Part shown: positions 51,997 through 60,868 of the stretch, piece after piece
Position numbering within the stretch: the first letter of the stretch is position 1
Layout: the number at the start of each line of letters is the position of its first letter
Source of the DNA: Pelagihabitans sp963710535
GTDB taxonomy: Bacteria > Bacteroidota > Bacteroidia > Flavobacteriales > Flavobacteriaceae
Assembly: GCA_963710535.1 (NCBI GenBank)
Contig: CAVQAW010000010.1
Coordinates: 372,001-436,000, forward strand
DNA length: 64,000 nt
Direction: 5' to 3'
Notes under the pieces: model-generated
Told to the model about the DNA's origin: nothing
Databases searched by the model: none
What the model saw: the letters and a program-made list of their open reading frames with translations, nothing else
Program-made: the position numbers and the translations under genes

Positions 51997-52845
51997 CTAT
52001 TTGTGCATTCCCAAATTCACTACCTCCTGTTCGGTCAAGTAGCGCCAATGGCCGCGGGGAAGGTCCTTTTTGGTTAAACCTGCAAAAACGACCAAATCGA
52101 GTTTCACCACTTCATATTCGAGCGTTTCGAAAATACGGCGTGCAATATTGTTGCGCGTGCTATTGATTTCAATCCCAACCTGGTTCTTCGGGGCATTTTC
52201 GACATAACTGATCTCTTGTACTTTTACCAATTTTTCATCCACCGCAATGCCATCCTTGATTTTCTTAAGGTCTGCACTGCCAAGGGGTTTGTTGAGCTCG
52301 ATATGGTATATCTTCCTGAGGCCGTTCTTCGGACTGTTCAAACGGATGGCCAGATCGTTATCATTGGTGAACAAGATCAGTCCGGTGCTGCTCTTGTCTA
52401 ATTTTCCTACGGGTTTCAGTTCAGATTTCGAGGCTTTTGAAATCAATCCAATGGCGGTTCGGTTACCATGTGCGTCCCTGCCGATGGTAACAAAGTCTTT
52501 AGGCTTATTGAGCAGAACATACTCTTTTTTGGTAGGATTCAGTAGCCGGCCATCAAACTTGACCTCATCGGTCAATTTTACCTTATACCCCATTTCGGTA
52601 ATGGGTTTTCCGTTCACTGTCACATTTCCGGCAGAGATATAGATATCGGCTTCCCTTCTGGAACATACCCCAGAATTGGCCACATAGCGGTTCAGGCGAA
52701 TCAAATCGGGATCTCTGGGCTGTTTGCGTACCGGAGCAGCATTTTTCCGCACGGGGGCGTTGCCCCTGGCATAACTCTTTTTTCTAAAGTTTCCGCCTTC
52801 CCTACCCGATGCCCTTTCGTCTTTATTGAAATCTGACCTAGCCAT
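51997..52845 (-). CDS. RsuA/RluB/RluE-type pseudouridine synthase
   Basis: 282 residues. A strongly basic, low-complexity N-terminal tail (about 45 residues, rich in Arg, Lys, Ala) precedes an S4 domain (LNRYVANSGVCSRREADIY and beyond, about 50-95). The synthase domain has the catalytic Asp in VGKLDKSSTGLILFTND. RluB-like enzymes modify 23S rRNA helix 80; RsuA-like act on 16S. The exact target is not clear from sequence. ATG 52845 is chosen over TTG 52869, because a TACCTTTG -7 box (52858-52865, minus strand) would place the transcript start near 52851. Confidence 0.9.
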   Translation of the reverse strand: MARSDFNKDERASGREGGNFRKKSYARGNAPVRKNAAPVRKQPRDPDLIRLNRYVANSGVCSRREADIYISAGNVTVNGKPITEMGYKVKLTDEVKFDGRLLNPTKKEYVLLNKPKDFVTIGRDAHGNRTAIGLISKASKSELKPVGKLDKSSTGLILFTNDNDLAIRLNSPKNGLRKIYHIELNKPLGSADLKKIKDGIAVDEKLVKVQEISYVENAPKNQVGIEINSTRNNIARRIFETLEYEVVKLDLVVFAGLTKKDLPRGHWRYLTEQEVVNLGMHK

Positions 52846-52857
52846 ACATTTTTTTTG

Positions 52858-52865
52858 CAAAGGTA
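52858..52865 (-). promoter_or_regulatory. -7 promoter element of the pseudouridine synthase gene
   Basis: Read on the minus strand it is TACCTTTG, matching TAnnTTTG. The predicted start of transcription lies about 6 nt before the ATG, giving a very short leader. I see no clear -33 partner. Confidence 0.4.
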
Positions 52866-52966
52866 ACAAAGCGATCGGGATGTACCCGTAAATGAAGGTG
52901 TTTATTGGTGTTGGGGCAATTTAGAGACGCTCACCTTATTGACTGGGACAGAAAGCACTGCCCGAC

Positions 52967-53920
52967 TCAATCTTTGAAACCCACCGTGGATTGCCGCGAC
53001 CGATTCACCATCAATTGGGTAACATCTGGCCTGGAATAGTGGCCCGCGACATCGAAATTCTGCCGTTCCCCATATACCCGGTCAAAATCCAAACTGTGAT
53101 AGATCAAGCCTTCTTCCTGAAGTACGGGCGCCACCAGCCATTCACCATCGGGACCGGCGATACAGGATCCCCCGTTGGCCAAAACATCAGGGGCCTTGGC
53201 CAGAATCTTTTCGAGGTACGGGGTGTTCGGGGGGAAATCTTCCTTCTTCATCAAAGCAGAGACCGAGACCACATAGCTCCTCGATTCCCTTGCGATGAAA
53301 CGGGTGATGTCCTTGGTATTGTGCTCACTTCCAGGCCAAACCGCTATATGCAGGTTTTCTCCCAATCCGTAAAGCGCGGCTCTGGGCAAAGGCATCCAGT
53401 TTTCCCAGCAATTGAGCCCTCCAACGGTAAACTGCTTCAATCGATGCACCTGTAGCCCATGGCCATCCCCCGGTGCCCAGGTCAGTCGTTCATCATAGGT
53501 AGGCTGCAATTTTCTATGTACAGAACGTATTTCGCCATTGCCGTCGATATAGACCAGGGAACAATAAAGGCTATGGCCACCCCGGTCTGCGGCACGTTCA
53601 ATGATGCCCAAATAAACGGCAAGCCGATGCTCCTTCGCCAATTGACAGATGCCGTCCAATTCCCCTGCTTCGATCTGGATGGCATTTCTGGCATAATGGG
53701 CATGCAGTTCCTTGTTCACTTTTGTATCCCACGCCGCCCCATTGGTCAGGGCCAGCCAAAAAGGATACCCCGGCAACAAGGCCTCCCCGAAGACCACAAG
53801 CTCCGATTCATTTTGCGCGGCCTCCAAAATATTAGCTTCTATCTTCTGTATTGTAGCTTTTTTGTCAAGCCAAACCGGGGCAATCTGGGCCATGGCCACT
53901 TTCAATTGGTTCTCCATCAT
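52967..53920 (-). CDS. Nitrilase-type carbon-nitrogen hydrolase
   Basis: 317 residues with the nitrilase triad: Glu46 in VFGEALLPGYP, Lys137 in HRKLQPTYDER and Cys171 in GGLNCWENWMPL. The long C-W-E-N-W-M motif and the PTYDERLTWAPGDG stretch resemble true nitrilases and arylacetonitrilases more than amidases. It would turn a nitrile to the acid and ammonia. The ATG is inside the stop of the UbiA-type gene (ATGA overlap), so it belongs to the mvaD-mvk-UbiA transcript. A link between nitrile hydrolysis and isoprenoids is not known to me. Confidence 0.9.
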   Translation of the reverse strand: MMENQLKVAMAQIAPVWLDKKATIQKIEANILEAAQNESELVVFGEALLPGYPFWLALTNGAAWDTKVNKELHAHYARNAIQIEAGELDGICQLAKEHRLAVYLGIIERAADRGGHSLYCSLVYIDGNGEIRSVHRKLQPTYDERLTWAPGDGHGLQVHRLKQFTVGGLNCWENWMPLPRAALYGLGENLHIAVWPGSEHNTKDITRFIARESRSYVVSVSALMKKEDFPPNTPYLEKILAKAPDVLANGGSCIAGPDGEWLVAPVLQEEGLIYHSLDFDRVYGERQNFDVAGHYSRPDVTQLMVNRSRQSTVGFKD

Positions 53921-54822
53921 AAAATTCGGTTTAACACAAGGTCCACATCGATCAACAAGATACTGAAAACCCCTACGATGATCGTCAATTTTAGGATGTT
54001 GTGCAACCAGACATAGTGAACTTTAGACTTTGAAATCAACAATAAAACCAAAAACAACGGCAATAAAACCATGCATCCCATGAAGTAATAGTTCATTTGA
54101 CCCACATCGAATTTTGAAATCAATAACCAAGAGGGCAAAAGGGTCAACAACAACAGGCACACGATCAGAAATTTAGAAACCCGCTCCCCATAAATGATCG
54201 GTATGGTCCTATAGTTCTGTGCCAGGTCGCCCGGAATATTTTCCAGGTCCTTGACCATTTCACGAACCAGAATCAATAGAAACAAAAATAGGGCATGCAC
54301 AAAAATGACCGATTCAAAGTTTTTGTAGTACACAAACACCGCAAAGAAGGGTGAAATCGCCAACACGGCAGAAACAAGATTTCCCAAGAACGGGACCTTT
54401 TTTAATTTATGGGAATAGAACCAAATAAAAAAAACATAGGCCGAAAAGAAAAGCACCGCCCTAAAGGATACATAGCTCGCAGCAAAGACCGACATAAAAT
54501 TTAGCAGGAAATAGGTGCTCAACTTAAATCGTTGGCTGACCAGACGATCGAGCATGCTCTTTCTGGGTTTATTGATCAGGTCTTTTTCGGCATCATAAAA
54601 ATTATTGATAATATAACCAGCGGCGATCACCAATGCCGATGCCAAAACAATAAGGAATAGATTGAGGTCGAAAATCACTTTCCGAAGCGGTAGGTCATGG
54701 CCCAAAATATAGATGGAAGCCAGGTATTGCGCCAGAGCGATCATCAGAATGTTATACCCGCGCACCACCGAAAACAGACTCAATAACTTTAGAGCTAAGA
54801 GTTTGTTTTTTCTACTGAACAT
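53917..54822 (-). CDS. UbiA-family prenyltransferase, geranylgeranylglycerol-phosphate geranylgeranyltransferase-like
   Basis: 301-residue membrane protein with about 8-9 helices. The first Asp-rich loop is NNFYDAEKDLINKPRKS (about 88-104) and the second is VREMVKDLENIPGD (about 193-206), the metal/diphosphate sites of UbiA enzymes. Flavobacterial members with this sequence pattern are commonly named after the archaeal geranylgeranylglycerol-phosphate transferase, but ubiquinone/menaquinone-type or other acceptors are possible. The place directly after mevalonate kinase supports use of a pathway-derived prenyl diphosphate. The start is 10 nt after the mevalonate kinase stop. Confidence 0.88.
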   Translation of the reverse strand: MFSRKNKLLALKLLSLFSVVRGYNILMIALAQYLASIYILGHDLPLRKVIFDLNLFLIVLASALVIAAGYIINNFYDAEKDLINKPRKSMLDRLVSQRFKLSTYFLLNFMSVFAASYVSFRAVLFFSAYVFFIWFYSHKLKKVPFLGNLVSAVLAISPFFAVFVYYKNFESVIFVHALFLFLLILVREMVKDLENIPGDLAQNYRTIPIIYGERVSKFLIVCLLLLTLLPSWLLISKFDVGQMNYYFMGCMVLLPLFLVLLLISKSKVHYVWLHNILKLTIIVGVFSILLIDVDLVLNRIL

Positions 54823-54832
54823 GTTGAAGTGT

Positions 54833-55771
54833 CTAGAAGTTGTATACCACTTCCAATTTGTAGCCTTTCAATGTATGTTTCGCTTTCTCGATATCTTCGG
54901 TGAAGCCCAAAATATAGCCTCCGCCCCCCGATCCGCATAGCTTGAGGTAATACTCATTGCTATCGATGCCCTGTTGCCATAATTGGTGGAATTTGGCAGG
55001 AATCATGGGCTTGAAATTATCGAGCACCACATGGGAAAGCTGTTTTAAATTGCCAAAAAGTGATTTGACATTGCCATTGATAAAATCTTCCACACAGGCA
55101 TCGGTATGCTTGATGAACTGGTTTTTGAGCATATTTCGGAAGCCTTCGTGTTTCATCTTTTCCATGAAAATCTGCACCATGGGCGCTGTCTCCCCCGTTT
55201 CTCCACTGTCGAGCAAAAAAACGGCGCCTTTACCGTCGGTATTCTGCGAAGGAATACTTGCCGATTCTATATTATCCCGGGAATTGATCAAGATGGGCAG
55301 GCTCAAATAACTGTTCAAAGGGTCCAATCCAGACGATTTTCCATGGAAAAAAGATTCCATCTTGCCAAAAATCCGCTTAAGCTTCAGCAATTTCTCCCTT
55401 GTAAGATTTTCAAGGACAGTGATTTTATGGATGGCATATTTATCATAAATGGCCGCAACCAGGGCCCCACTGCTTCCGACACCGTAACCTTGGGGAATGG
55501 AACTATCAAAATACATCCCCGATTCGATGTCTTGGCGGAGTGCCTTAAGGTCAAAAGAAACCAACCTTGGATTGTCGATGACCAATTGTTCCAAATATTG
55601 GGCAAATGCATCTAGGTTCTTATTCGATTTTAGAGCGACTTCTGACTTACTGCCATCGGTTTTCAAAGCCCCCTTAAAAAAATTATAGGGTATCGAAAGC
55701 CCCTTTGAATCTTTGATGATTCCGTATTCTCCGAAGAGCAGGATTTTTGAATAGAATAATGGTCCTTTCAT
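54833..55771 (-). CDS. mvk: Mevalonate kinase
   Basis: 312-residue GHMP kinase. Motif 1 is KILLFGEYGII (9-19), motif 2 PQGYGVGSSGALVAAI carries the ATP-binding GVGSSGA, the stretch HGKSSGLDPLNSYL matches the HGNPSGIDN-like loop of mevalonate kinases with its catalytic Asp, and motif 3 is CGSGGGGYILGF near the C-terminus. It phosphorylates mevalonate at C5. Flanked by mvaD upstream and a prenyltransferase downstream in one transcript, so the assignment is supported by context. Confidence 0.92.
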   Translation of the reverse strand: MKGPLFYSKILLFGEYGIIKDSKGLSIPYNFFKGALKTDGSKSEVALKSNKNLDAFAQYLEQLVIDNPRLVSFDLKALRQDIESGMYFDSSIPQGYGVGSSGALVAAIYDKYAIHKITVLENLTREKLLKLKRIFGKMESFFHGKSSGLDPLNSYLSLPILINSRDNIESASIPSQNTDGKGAVFLLDSGETGETAPMVQIFMEKMKHEGFRNMLKNQFIKHTDACVEDFINGNVKSLFGNLKQLSHVVLDNFKPMIPAKFHQLWQQGIDSNEYYLKLCGSGGGGYILGFTEDIEKAKHTLKGYKLEVVYNF

Positions 55772-55830
55772 TTGATCTTATCGATTTGGAACGATTTAAA
55801 ACGCTTTTGGCACTATAACATGATTAAAAG

Positions 55831-56913
55831 TTACACCTTTTTCGCACCAAAACCAATTTGGTCGCAAATATACTGCCCGTTTTCGCAATATGCAACAAGC
55901 TCATTTTTGATAAATTCAAATACCTCCTCCTTTTCGAACTCGGGATAAAGCACATGTACATTAGCCCCTGCATCCAGTGTAAAGCAGATATGGGTTTTGC
56001 TTGCCTTCCGAAAAGCCCATATTTTATTGATGATTTCAAGGGTGTTGGGTTTCATCAAAACAAAGTATGGTACACTGGTCAACATCATGGCATGAAGGGT
56101 CAAAGCCTCACTTTCGACAATTTCGATAAATTGATCGAGGTTTCCTGATTTTAACACACCTTTTAATTTCGTCAGGTTTTGATGCGCTTGGTCGAAGCGT
56201 TGATCGGCAAAGGGATGGCCGTTCATCAAATTGTGGCCGACACTGCTGCTGATCGATTTTTGCCCCTTATCTACCAATAGAATCGTATCATAAAAGTGAT
56301 TGAAGCACTTGTGCACTTTTCCGGGATACTTGATTCCATACAGATTTGAACTTTCCTTGAACCCTGCGTGCTCGCCCCAAAGCACCAAATCACCTTCAAT
56401 ACTCCTACAGGCACTGCCCGAGCCCAACCGTGCCAAAAATGAAGCTTTTCTGTAAAAATAGGCATCATCCATCCCTGGATTTAATTGCTTTTCAATATCC
56501 ATCAAGCAAAGGGCCAAAGCGGCCATGCCACTGGCCGATGAAGCGATACCGCTGCTATGGGGAAATGAATTGGAAGATTCGATCTTGAACCGATATTCCT
56601 TCAGGAAAGGTACATAGAGGGCGATTCGTTTGAAAAAGGCATCGATTTTGGGTTTAAACGCCTCCTTGGGTTGACCCTCAAAAAAGAATTCATATTGAAA
56701 GGTATCCGCGGGTTTTGGCAACTTTCGATAGGCGATGGAAGTGGTGGTCGCGCAAGCCCCCAGGGTAAAGCTCAATGAGGGGTTGGCGGGCATTTGTTCG
56801 GCATACTTGCCCCAATATTTTACCAAGGCGATATTGCTTGGCGCTTTCCATTTTGTAATCCCTTCCGGCACCATGGTTTCATAGGTGGGGGGTACAAACG
56901 ATTTTTCGATCAT
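55831..56913 (-). CDS. mvaD: Diphosphomevalonate decarboxylase
   Basis: 360 residues of the GHMP superfamily. APSNIALVKYWGKY near the N-terminus, the phosphate loop SSGIASSASGMAALAL, GSGSACRSIEGD with the conserved Ser-Arg, and the catalytic-base Asp in TLDAGANVHVLYP are all present. It converts mevalonate 5-diphosphate to isopentenyl diphosphate, using ATP. The retained Asp and Arg suggest a true decarboxylase rather than a mevalonate-3-kinase. First gene of the mvaD-mvk-UbiA-nitrilase operon, with a good promoter upstream. Confidence 0.94.
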   Translation of the reverse strand: MIEKSFVPPTYETMVPEGITKWKAPSNIALVKYWGKYAEQMPANPSLSFTLGACATTTSIAYRKLPKPADTFQYEFFFEGQPKEAFKPKIDAFFKRIALYVPFLKEYRFKIESSNSFPHSSGIASSASGMAALALCLMDIEKQLNPGMDDAYFYRKASFLARLGSGSACRSIEGDLVLWGEHAGFKESSNLYGIKYPGKVHKCFNHFYDTILLVDKGQKSISSSVGHNLMNGHPFADQRFDQAHQNLTKLKGVLKSGNLDQFIEIVESEALTLHAMMLTSVPYFVLMKPNTLEIINKIWAFRKASKTHICFTLDAGANVHVLYPEFEKEEVFEFIKNELVAYCENGQYICDQIGFGAKKV

Positions 56914-56932
56914 CGAAAGAAATTATTTTTTG

Positions 56933-56960
56933 CAAAGATAGGTGTTACGTTACTTGGCAA
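56933..56960 (-). promoter_or_regulatory. Promoter of the mvaD operon
   Basis: On the minus strand TTG (56960-56958), a 17-nt spacer and TATCTTTG (56940-56933). The -7 box is a full match to TAnnTTTG; the spacer is a little short. The predicted transcript start near 56926 gives a leader of about 13 nt. Confidence 0.55.
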
Positions 56961-56993
56961 CGCCGGACAACCGATTAATTCACTATTTTAGGT

Positions 56994-57485
56994 GTGATTA
57001 TACCCTCTGAATTGAAAAAGAAACTCGGCTATATCATCATAGCGGTCACCGTTTGTTTGGTCATCGGCTTCCTTTCAAGCTTTGCGACGCAGAGTTCGGT
57101 CAACGATTGGTACGTAGGTTTGAACAAGCCGGGTTTCAATCCGCCAAATTGGATTTTTGCTCCGGTCTGGACCCTGTTGTATATCATGATGGGGGTTGCC
57201 GCAGGGATTGTTTGGGCCAAGGGTTTTTACCATATTTGGGTAAAAACGGCATTGTACCATTTTGGTTTTCAATTGCTGTTGAATGCCGCGTGGAGCATCG
57301 TGTTTTTCGGTTTTAGACAACCCTTCTGGGCCCTGATCGTTATCCTTACCCTATTGATTTTATTGCTTTTGACCATTAAATGGTTCCGGGTGGTCAGCAG
57401 TCTGGCTGCCCTATTGTTGGTGCCCTATTTGTTATGGGTTTGCTTCGCCACCGTTTTGAACTATAAGATTTGGGAACTGAACTAA
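56994..57485 (+). CDS. tspO: TspO/MBR family membrane protein
   Basis: 163 residues, five predicted helices. Tryptophan-rich TspO signatures: WYVGLNKPGFNPPNWIFAPV split as WYVGLNKPGF and NPPNWIFAPVW, then TLLYIMMGVAAGIVW and LNAAWSIVFFGF. Bacterial TspO proteins bind porphyrins and are involved in stress or photooxidative responses. The only reasonable start is GTG 56994; no ATG exists before the first conserved helix. It is divergent from mvaD with 80 nt between the starts. Confidence 0.93.
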   Translation: MIIPSELKKKLGYIIIAVTVCLVIGFLSSFATQSSVNDWYVGLNKPGFNPPNWIFAPVWTLLYIMMGVAAGIVWAKGFYHIWVKTALYHFGFQLLLNAAWSIVFFGFRQPFWALIVILTLLILLLLTIKWFRVVSSLAALLLVPYLLWVCFATVLNYKIWELN

Positions 57486-57530
57486 ATTTGTCCGACAAAA
57501 TTTCCATATTCTCCGCTGCAATGTGCCCCG

Positions 57531-58079
57531 CTATGATATCGAATTGGCAATTTCAATCAGTTTGATCATGGTTCTGTGGTTCCTTGTCGTTGCCAATACC
57601 TTCAATTTTCTTTCCACCAGATTATTGTTGAGCTTGGCATTCCCATAACCGTTTTGGCAGACTAAATAAACACAATCGTTTGTAATCGAAAACCACTCTC
57701 CGTCGAACTTTTCACCGTTGAGGGCTGCAACAACTTCATGCACGGGTGTTTCGAGCAGCAGAACAAAGTACAGGCTGTTTTGGTCGCTCGAATCGACATT
57801 TCGGAAGGGATGAAGCTCAAGAATCCGCGTTAATTCTTTGATGGACAACACTAAAACGGGCACCTCATGCCCAAAGGTTTTTTCAATTTGTTGCGCTATC
57901 GAACGCCCTAAATCTTTGGGATCGGATGCCTTGGTCCTGAACACAATATTTCCGCTTTGGATATAGGTAGTGACCGCTTCAAATCCCAGTTCGCGCATCA
58001 TCGCACGAAGCGCTTCCATCTTGATTTTTTTTCGGCCACTTACATTGATGCCCCGTAGTAAGGCGATATATGTTGTCAT
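57531..58079 (-). CDS. DUF1697 family protein
   Basis: 182 residues. The DUF1697 opening YIALLRGINVSGRKKIKM and QSGNIVFRTKA are clear, followed by VLVLSIKELTRILELHPF and a conserved C-terminal RNHRTMIKLIEIA. The family is widespread, probably cytosolic, and of unknown function. It sits alone, with 83 nt upstream to the flavoprotein gene stop. Its stop converges on tspO at a distance of 45 nt. Confidence 0.92.
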   Translation of the reverse strand: MTTYIALLRGINVSGRKKIKMEALRAMMRELGFEAVTTYIQSGNIVFRTKASDPKDLGRSIAQQIEKTFGHEVPVLVLSIKELTRILELHPFRNVDSSDQNSLYFVLLLETPVHEVVAALNGEKFDGEWFSITNDCVYLVCQNGYGNAKLNNNLVERKLKVLATTRNHRTMIKLIEIANSIS

Positions 58080-58162
58080 GTTTCGGAAATATTAAAACTA
58101 TGGGGCTTCCCCTCCGATATTGAAAAACAAAGGCAAGCGACAAGAGGTAATAGCACTGTTGC

Positions 58163-59446
58163 TCAATCCATCGCAATCGTCTGTGCCGCGATATAGGCAC
58201 TGGTCCATGCATTCTGAAAATTGAACCCTCCGGTTATGGCATCCACGTTGATGACTTCACCTGCAAAAAAAAGATTGGGAAGCAGTTTGCTCTCGTAGGT
58301 CTTAAAATTGATTTCTTTAAGATCGACGCCACCCGCAGTAACGAACTCTTCCTTGAAAGCACTTCTGCCCACTACCAGAAACTCACACTGTGTCAATTGA
58401 TCCGCAAGTCGTTGTAATTGTAGCTTGTTTGCCGAGGCCCATTTGGTTTCTCCGTCAATCCCCGAGGCCTTGACCAGATTGGTCCACAACCTTCTTGGAA
58501 CTGTGATGGCCTTTGTTCGCAGCACGGTTTTTTTTGATTCGATATCCTTGATTTCCATGAGATGGGACAATACCGATCCCTGATTGAATTCGGGCAACCA
58601 ATTGACCCTGATTTTAAAGGAATAGTTGAATTCGTTCAAAAGTTTGGCACCCCATGCCGATAATTTCAAAATGGCAGGCCCACTGAGTCCCCAATGGGTG
58701 ACCAAAACCGGTCCTTGGGCCGACATTAATATTTGATCGGCCTTTTGGCTCTTCAGCTGGATCGTGATTTTTGGGTTGATAATCCGTTTGGCCAAAATAT
58801 CTACCTGTGCACGGGTGCTGACACCGGGAATTCCCGATATTCTGTCATCCTTTATGTTGAAGGTAAACAAGGAAGGTACCGGAGGTTCTATGGTATGTCC
58901 CAATTGTTCCAATAAGCTCCATATTTTGGGATTGCTGCCGGTAGCCACCAGCACCTTTTTAGCCGAATAAGTAGCTTTGATCGTCTTTACCTCCCATCCA
59001 TGTTGGATATCGCCTTCCGAAATAGGTCTAAAATCAACCACAGAACTATGGCGCAGCACCTGGATGCCCAATCGTTCTGTCTCCTTCATAAAGAGATCGA
59101 TGATGGTCTGCGAAGAGTTGCTGGTAGGGAACATTCTGCCGTCGGGCTCAATCTTTAACGGGATACCCCTTTTCTCAAAAAAATCGACGGTGTCCCCACT
59201 GCAATAGCTATGAAAAGGGCCAAGCAGTTCCTTGGCGCCCCTGGGATAATTATGAATCAATTCTCCGGGATCGAACTCGGCATGGGTAACGTTGCATCTC
59301 CCCCCGCCCGAAACCTTTACTTTTTCCAGAACCGATTTGCCCCTCTCGAGAATGGCGATCTTGAATTCGGGATTGGCCTCGGCGATATGGATCGCCGCAT
59401 AGAACCCGGCCGCACCCCCGCCGATGATGATGACATCGTAATTCAA
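58163..59446 (-). CDS. BaiN/HI0933-type NAD(P)/FAD-dependent flavoprotein
   Basis: 427 residues. FAD motif IIIGGGAAGFYAAIHIA at the N-terminus, GGGRCNVTHAE (family hallmark near residue 46), LVATGSNPKIW in the middle, and the C-terminal EVINVDAITGGFNFQNAWTSAY, split as EVINVDAITGG and FNFQNAWTSAY, typical of the aminoacetone oxidase/YhiN family. The family includes bile-acid reductase-like BaiN in gut bacteria, but most members have unknown substrates. The ATG overlaps the GDPD gene stop by 4 nt, so they share a transcript. Confidence 0.92.
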   Translation of the reverse strand: MNYDVIIIGGGAAGFYAAIHIAEANPEFKIAILERGKSVLEKVKVSGGGRCNVTHAEFDPGELIHNYPRGAKELLGPFHSYCSGDTVDFFEKRGIPLKIEPDGRMFPTSNSSQTIIDLFMKETERLGIQVLRHSSVVDFRPISEGDIQHGWEVKTIKATYSAKKVLVATGSNPKIWSLLEQLGHTIEPPVPSLFTFNIKDDRISGIPGVSTRAQVDILAKRIINPKITIQLKSQKADQILMSAQGPVLVTHWGLSGPAILKLSAWGAKLLNEFNYSFKIRVNWLPEFNQGSVLSHLMEIKDIESKKTVLRTKAITVPRRLWTNLVKASGIDGETKWASANKLQLQRLADQLTQCEFLVVGRSAFKEEFVTAGGVDLKEINFKTYESKLLPNLFFAGEVINVDAITGGFNFQNAWTSAYIAAQTIAMD

Positions 59447-60186
59447 CGTACGCGTTCTGGATAGTTTGTAATAATGCCATCAACCGATAGCGCTTTGACA
59501 GATGCGATGTCGCTGGGTTCGTTCACCGTCCAGGTATAGATTTTATATCCTTTATCATGAATTTTATCGGCGATCTCTTTGGTCAAGGTCCTAAAACTGG
59601 GATTGATGGCCTCTGCCTTCAATTCCTTGGCAACAGGAAGCGCCTCCAGGGGATCGTCTTCGGTAAGGATGGCGATGGCCACATTCGGATTGATTCGCCT
59701 CATTTCGCGCAGTTCATCCCATTTGAAGCTGGAAATCAGAAAATTATCGGGTGACCAACCCCTTTCCTTGATATAGTATTGCATGATAAAATTGACCCTA
59801 TCGGCAGTATCGCTGCCCTTGAGCTCAATATTCAGCCTTACCTGATTGTCGATCAGCTTCAGAACATCTTGCAGCATTGGGATTTGGTGGCCACCATCCA
59901 AAATCAGTTTTTTAAGATCGAAGATATTGTAATCTTCCACCTTGCCCCCTCCATTGGTGAGTCGTTCCACGGTATCATCATGGAAGACCACTATTTCACC
60001 ACTGGAAATCTTAAATACGTCTATTTCTATGCCGTCGACACCAAGGTCAAGTGCTTTTTGAACCGAAGCGAGGGTGTTTTCCGTTTCATGGCCCATGGCA
60101 CCTCGATGTCCAATAACCTGGGTTTTGTCCATTTGTTTACAACCAAGACTTAAAAATAGCAAAAGTACTGCTCCAAAATATCTCAT
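59443..60186 (-). CDS. Glycerophosphodiester phosphodiesterase, lipoprotein
   Basis: 247 residues. SPII signal with lipobox LSLGC (Cys15). The GDPD TIM barrel has GHRGAMGHETENT (catalytic His pair begins), GIEIDVFKISSGEIVVFHDDTVERL split as GIEIDVFKISSGE and VVFHDDTVERL, and a C-terminal IYTWTVNEPSD. It releases glycerol-3-phosphate from phospholipid head groups in the periplasm or at the surface. An in-frame start at 60240 is rejected: the ATG at 60186 begins the lipoprotein signal and lies 30 nt after a TATATTTG -7 box. Confidence 0.92.
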   Translation of the reverse strand: MRYFGAVLLLFLSLGCKQMDKTQVIGHRGAMGHETENTLASVQKALDLGVDGIEIDVFKISSGEIVVFHDDTVERLTNGGGKVEDYNIFDLKKLILDGGHQIPMLQDVLKLIDNQVRLNIELKGSDTADRVNFIMQYYIKERGWSPDNFLISSFKWDELREMRRINPNVAIAILTEDDPLEALPVAKELKAEAINPSFRTLTKEIADKIHDKGYKIYTWTVNEPSDIASVKALSVDGIITNYPERVR

Positions 60187-60216
60187 TTCCTCTAAATTAT
60201 AGTTAAGCTTCGTCTG

Positions 60217-60224
60217 CAAATATA
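60217..60224 (-). promoter_or_regulatory. -7 promoter element of the GDPD-BaiN operon
   Basis: TATATTTG on the minus strand, a full match to TAnnTTTG. The nearest TTG upstream is only 10 nt away, so no standard -33 box is seen. Confidence 0.4.
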
Positions 60225-60393
60225 CACTTGGCTTCAACATAAGGAAAATTGTTGAAGGATTATTATCGGCGCTGTTACATCAGGTTTAAATGTATAACCT
60301 ACTATTAATCAACCAGATATTAAATTGAGGGATGAAATTGTTTGCACATTTTTGTTTAACTTTATCAGACAACAACCAATTAAAACAAAATCT

Positions 60394-60816
60394 ATGTTCA
60401 CAAAACAGAATTTGCTGGCCACTTTGGCCGGTTTCGCAGTGATGTTTCTGCTGGGCTACGCCATTTGGGGCTTTGCCACTGCAGATTTTTTTGAAGCGCA
60501 TGCGTTGCAAAACGTAATGAAAGAAACGCCCGACATGCTTTTTATCGCATTGGGAAATTTGATCGGTGTCTTTGCCCTTAGCTCGATTTATGGCAAATGG
60601 GCCAGGGGCATCCACAGTGCCAAGGAGGGTTTTCAATTTGGCGTATGGGTCGGCATATTCACGGGTTTGGGCATGGGTTTGCTCAATTATGGGACCACGG
60701 AAATGATGGATTTGACCGGATATCTCGCCGAAGCTGCCATTGAAATTGTATTCTACGGTATTATTGGCGCCGTTATCGCCATGGTCTACAAGGCCACCGC
60801 AGTGAAGAAAAGTTGA
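60394..60816 (+). CDS. Small membrane protein of unknown function
   Basis: 140 residues with four predicted membrane segments (about 10-28, 50-65, 82-102 and 112-133). Residues between the second and third helices (YGKWARGIHSAKEG) are basic. I recognise no family name. ATG 60394 is chosen over a start at 60325 that would add a non-conserved-looking hydrophilic tail. A weak -7 element TAACTTTA is at 60357-60364. A strong terminator follows the gene, so it forms a single-gene unit. Confidence 0.78.
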   Translation: MFTKQNLLATLAGFAVMFLLGYAIWGFATADFFEAHALQNVMKETPDMLFIALGNLIGVFALSSIYGKWARGIHSAKEGFQFGVWVGIFTGLGMGLLNYGTTEMMDLTGYLAEAAIEIVFYGIIGAVIAMVYKATAVKKS

Positions 60817-60834
60817 TCAATTTCGGCTGATTTA

Positions 60835-60868
60835 AAAAAAGCCCTTGGAGCATTCCAAGGGCTTTTTT
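60835..60868. terminator. Bidirectional intrinsic terminator
   Basis: Perfect 9-bp stem GCCCTTGGA/TCCAAGGGC (60841-60849 and 60854-60862) with a 4-nt loop, flanked by A6 and T6 runs. It serves the small membrane gene on the plus strand and, by symmetry, the GH13-GH65 operon on the minus strand, whose last stop codon overlaps its edge. Confidence 0.88.
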
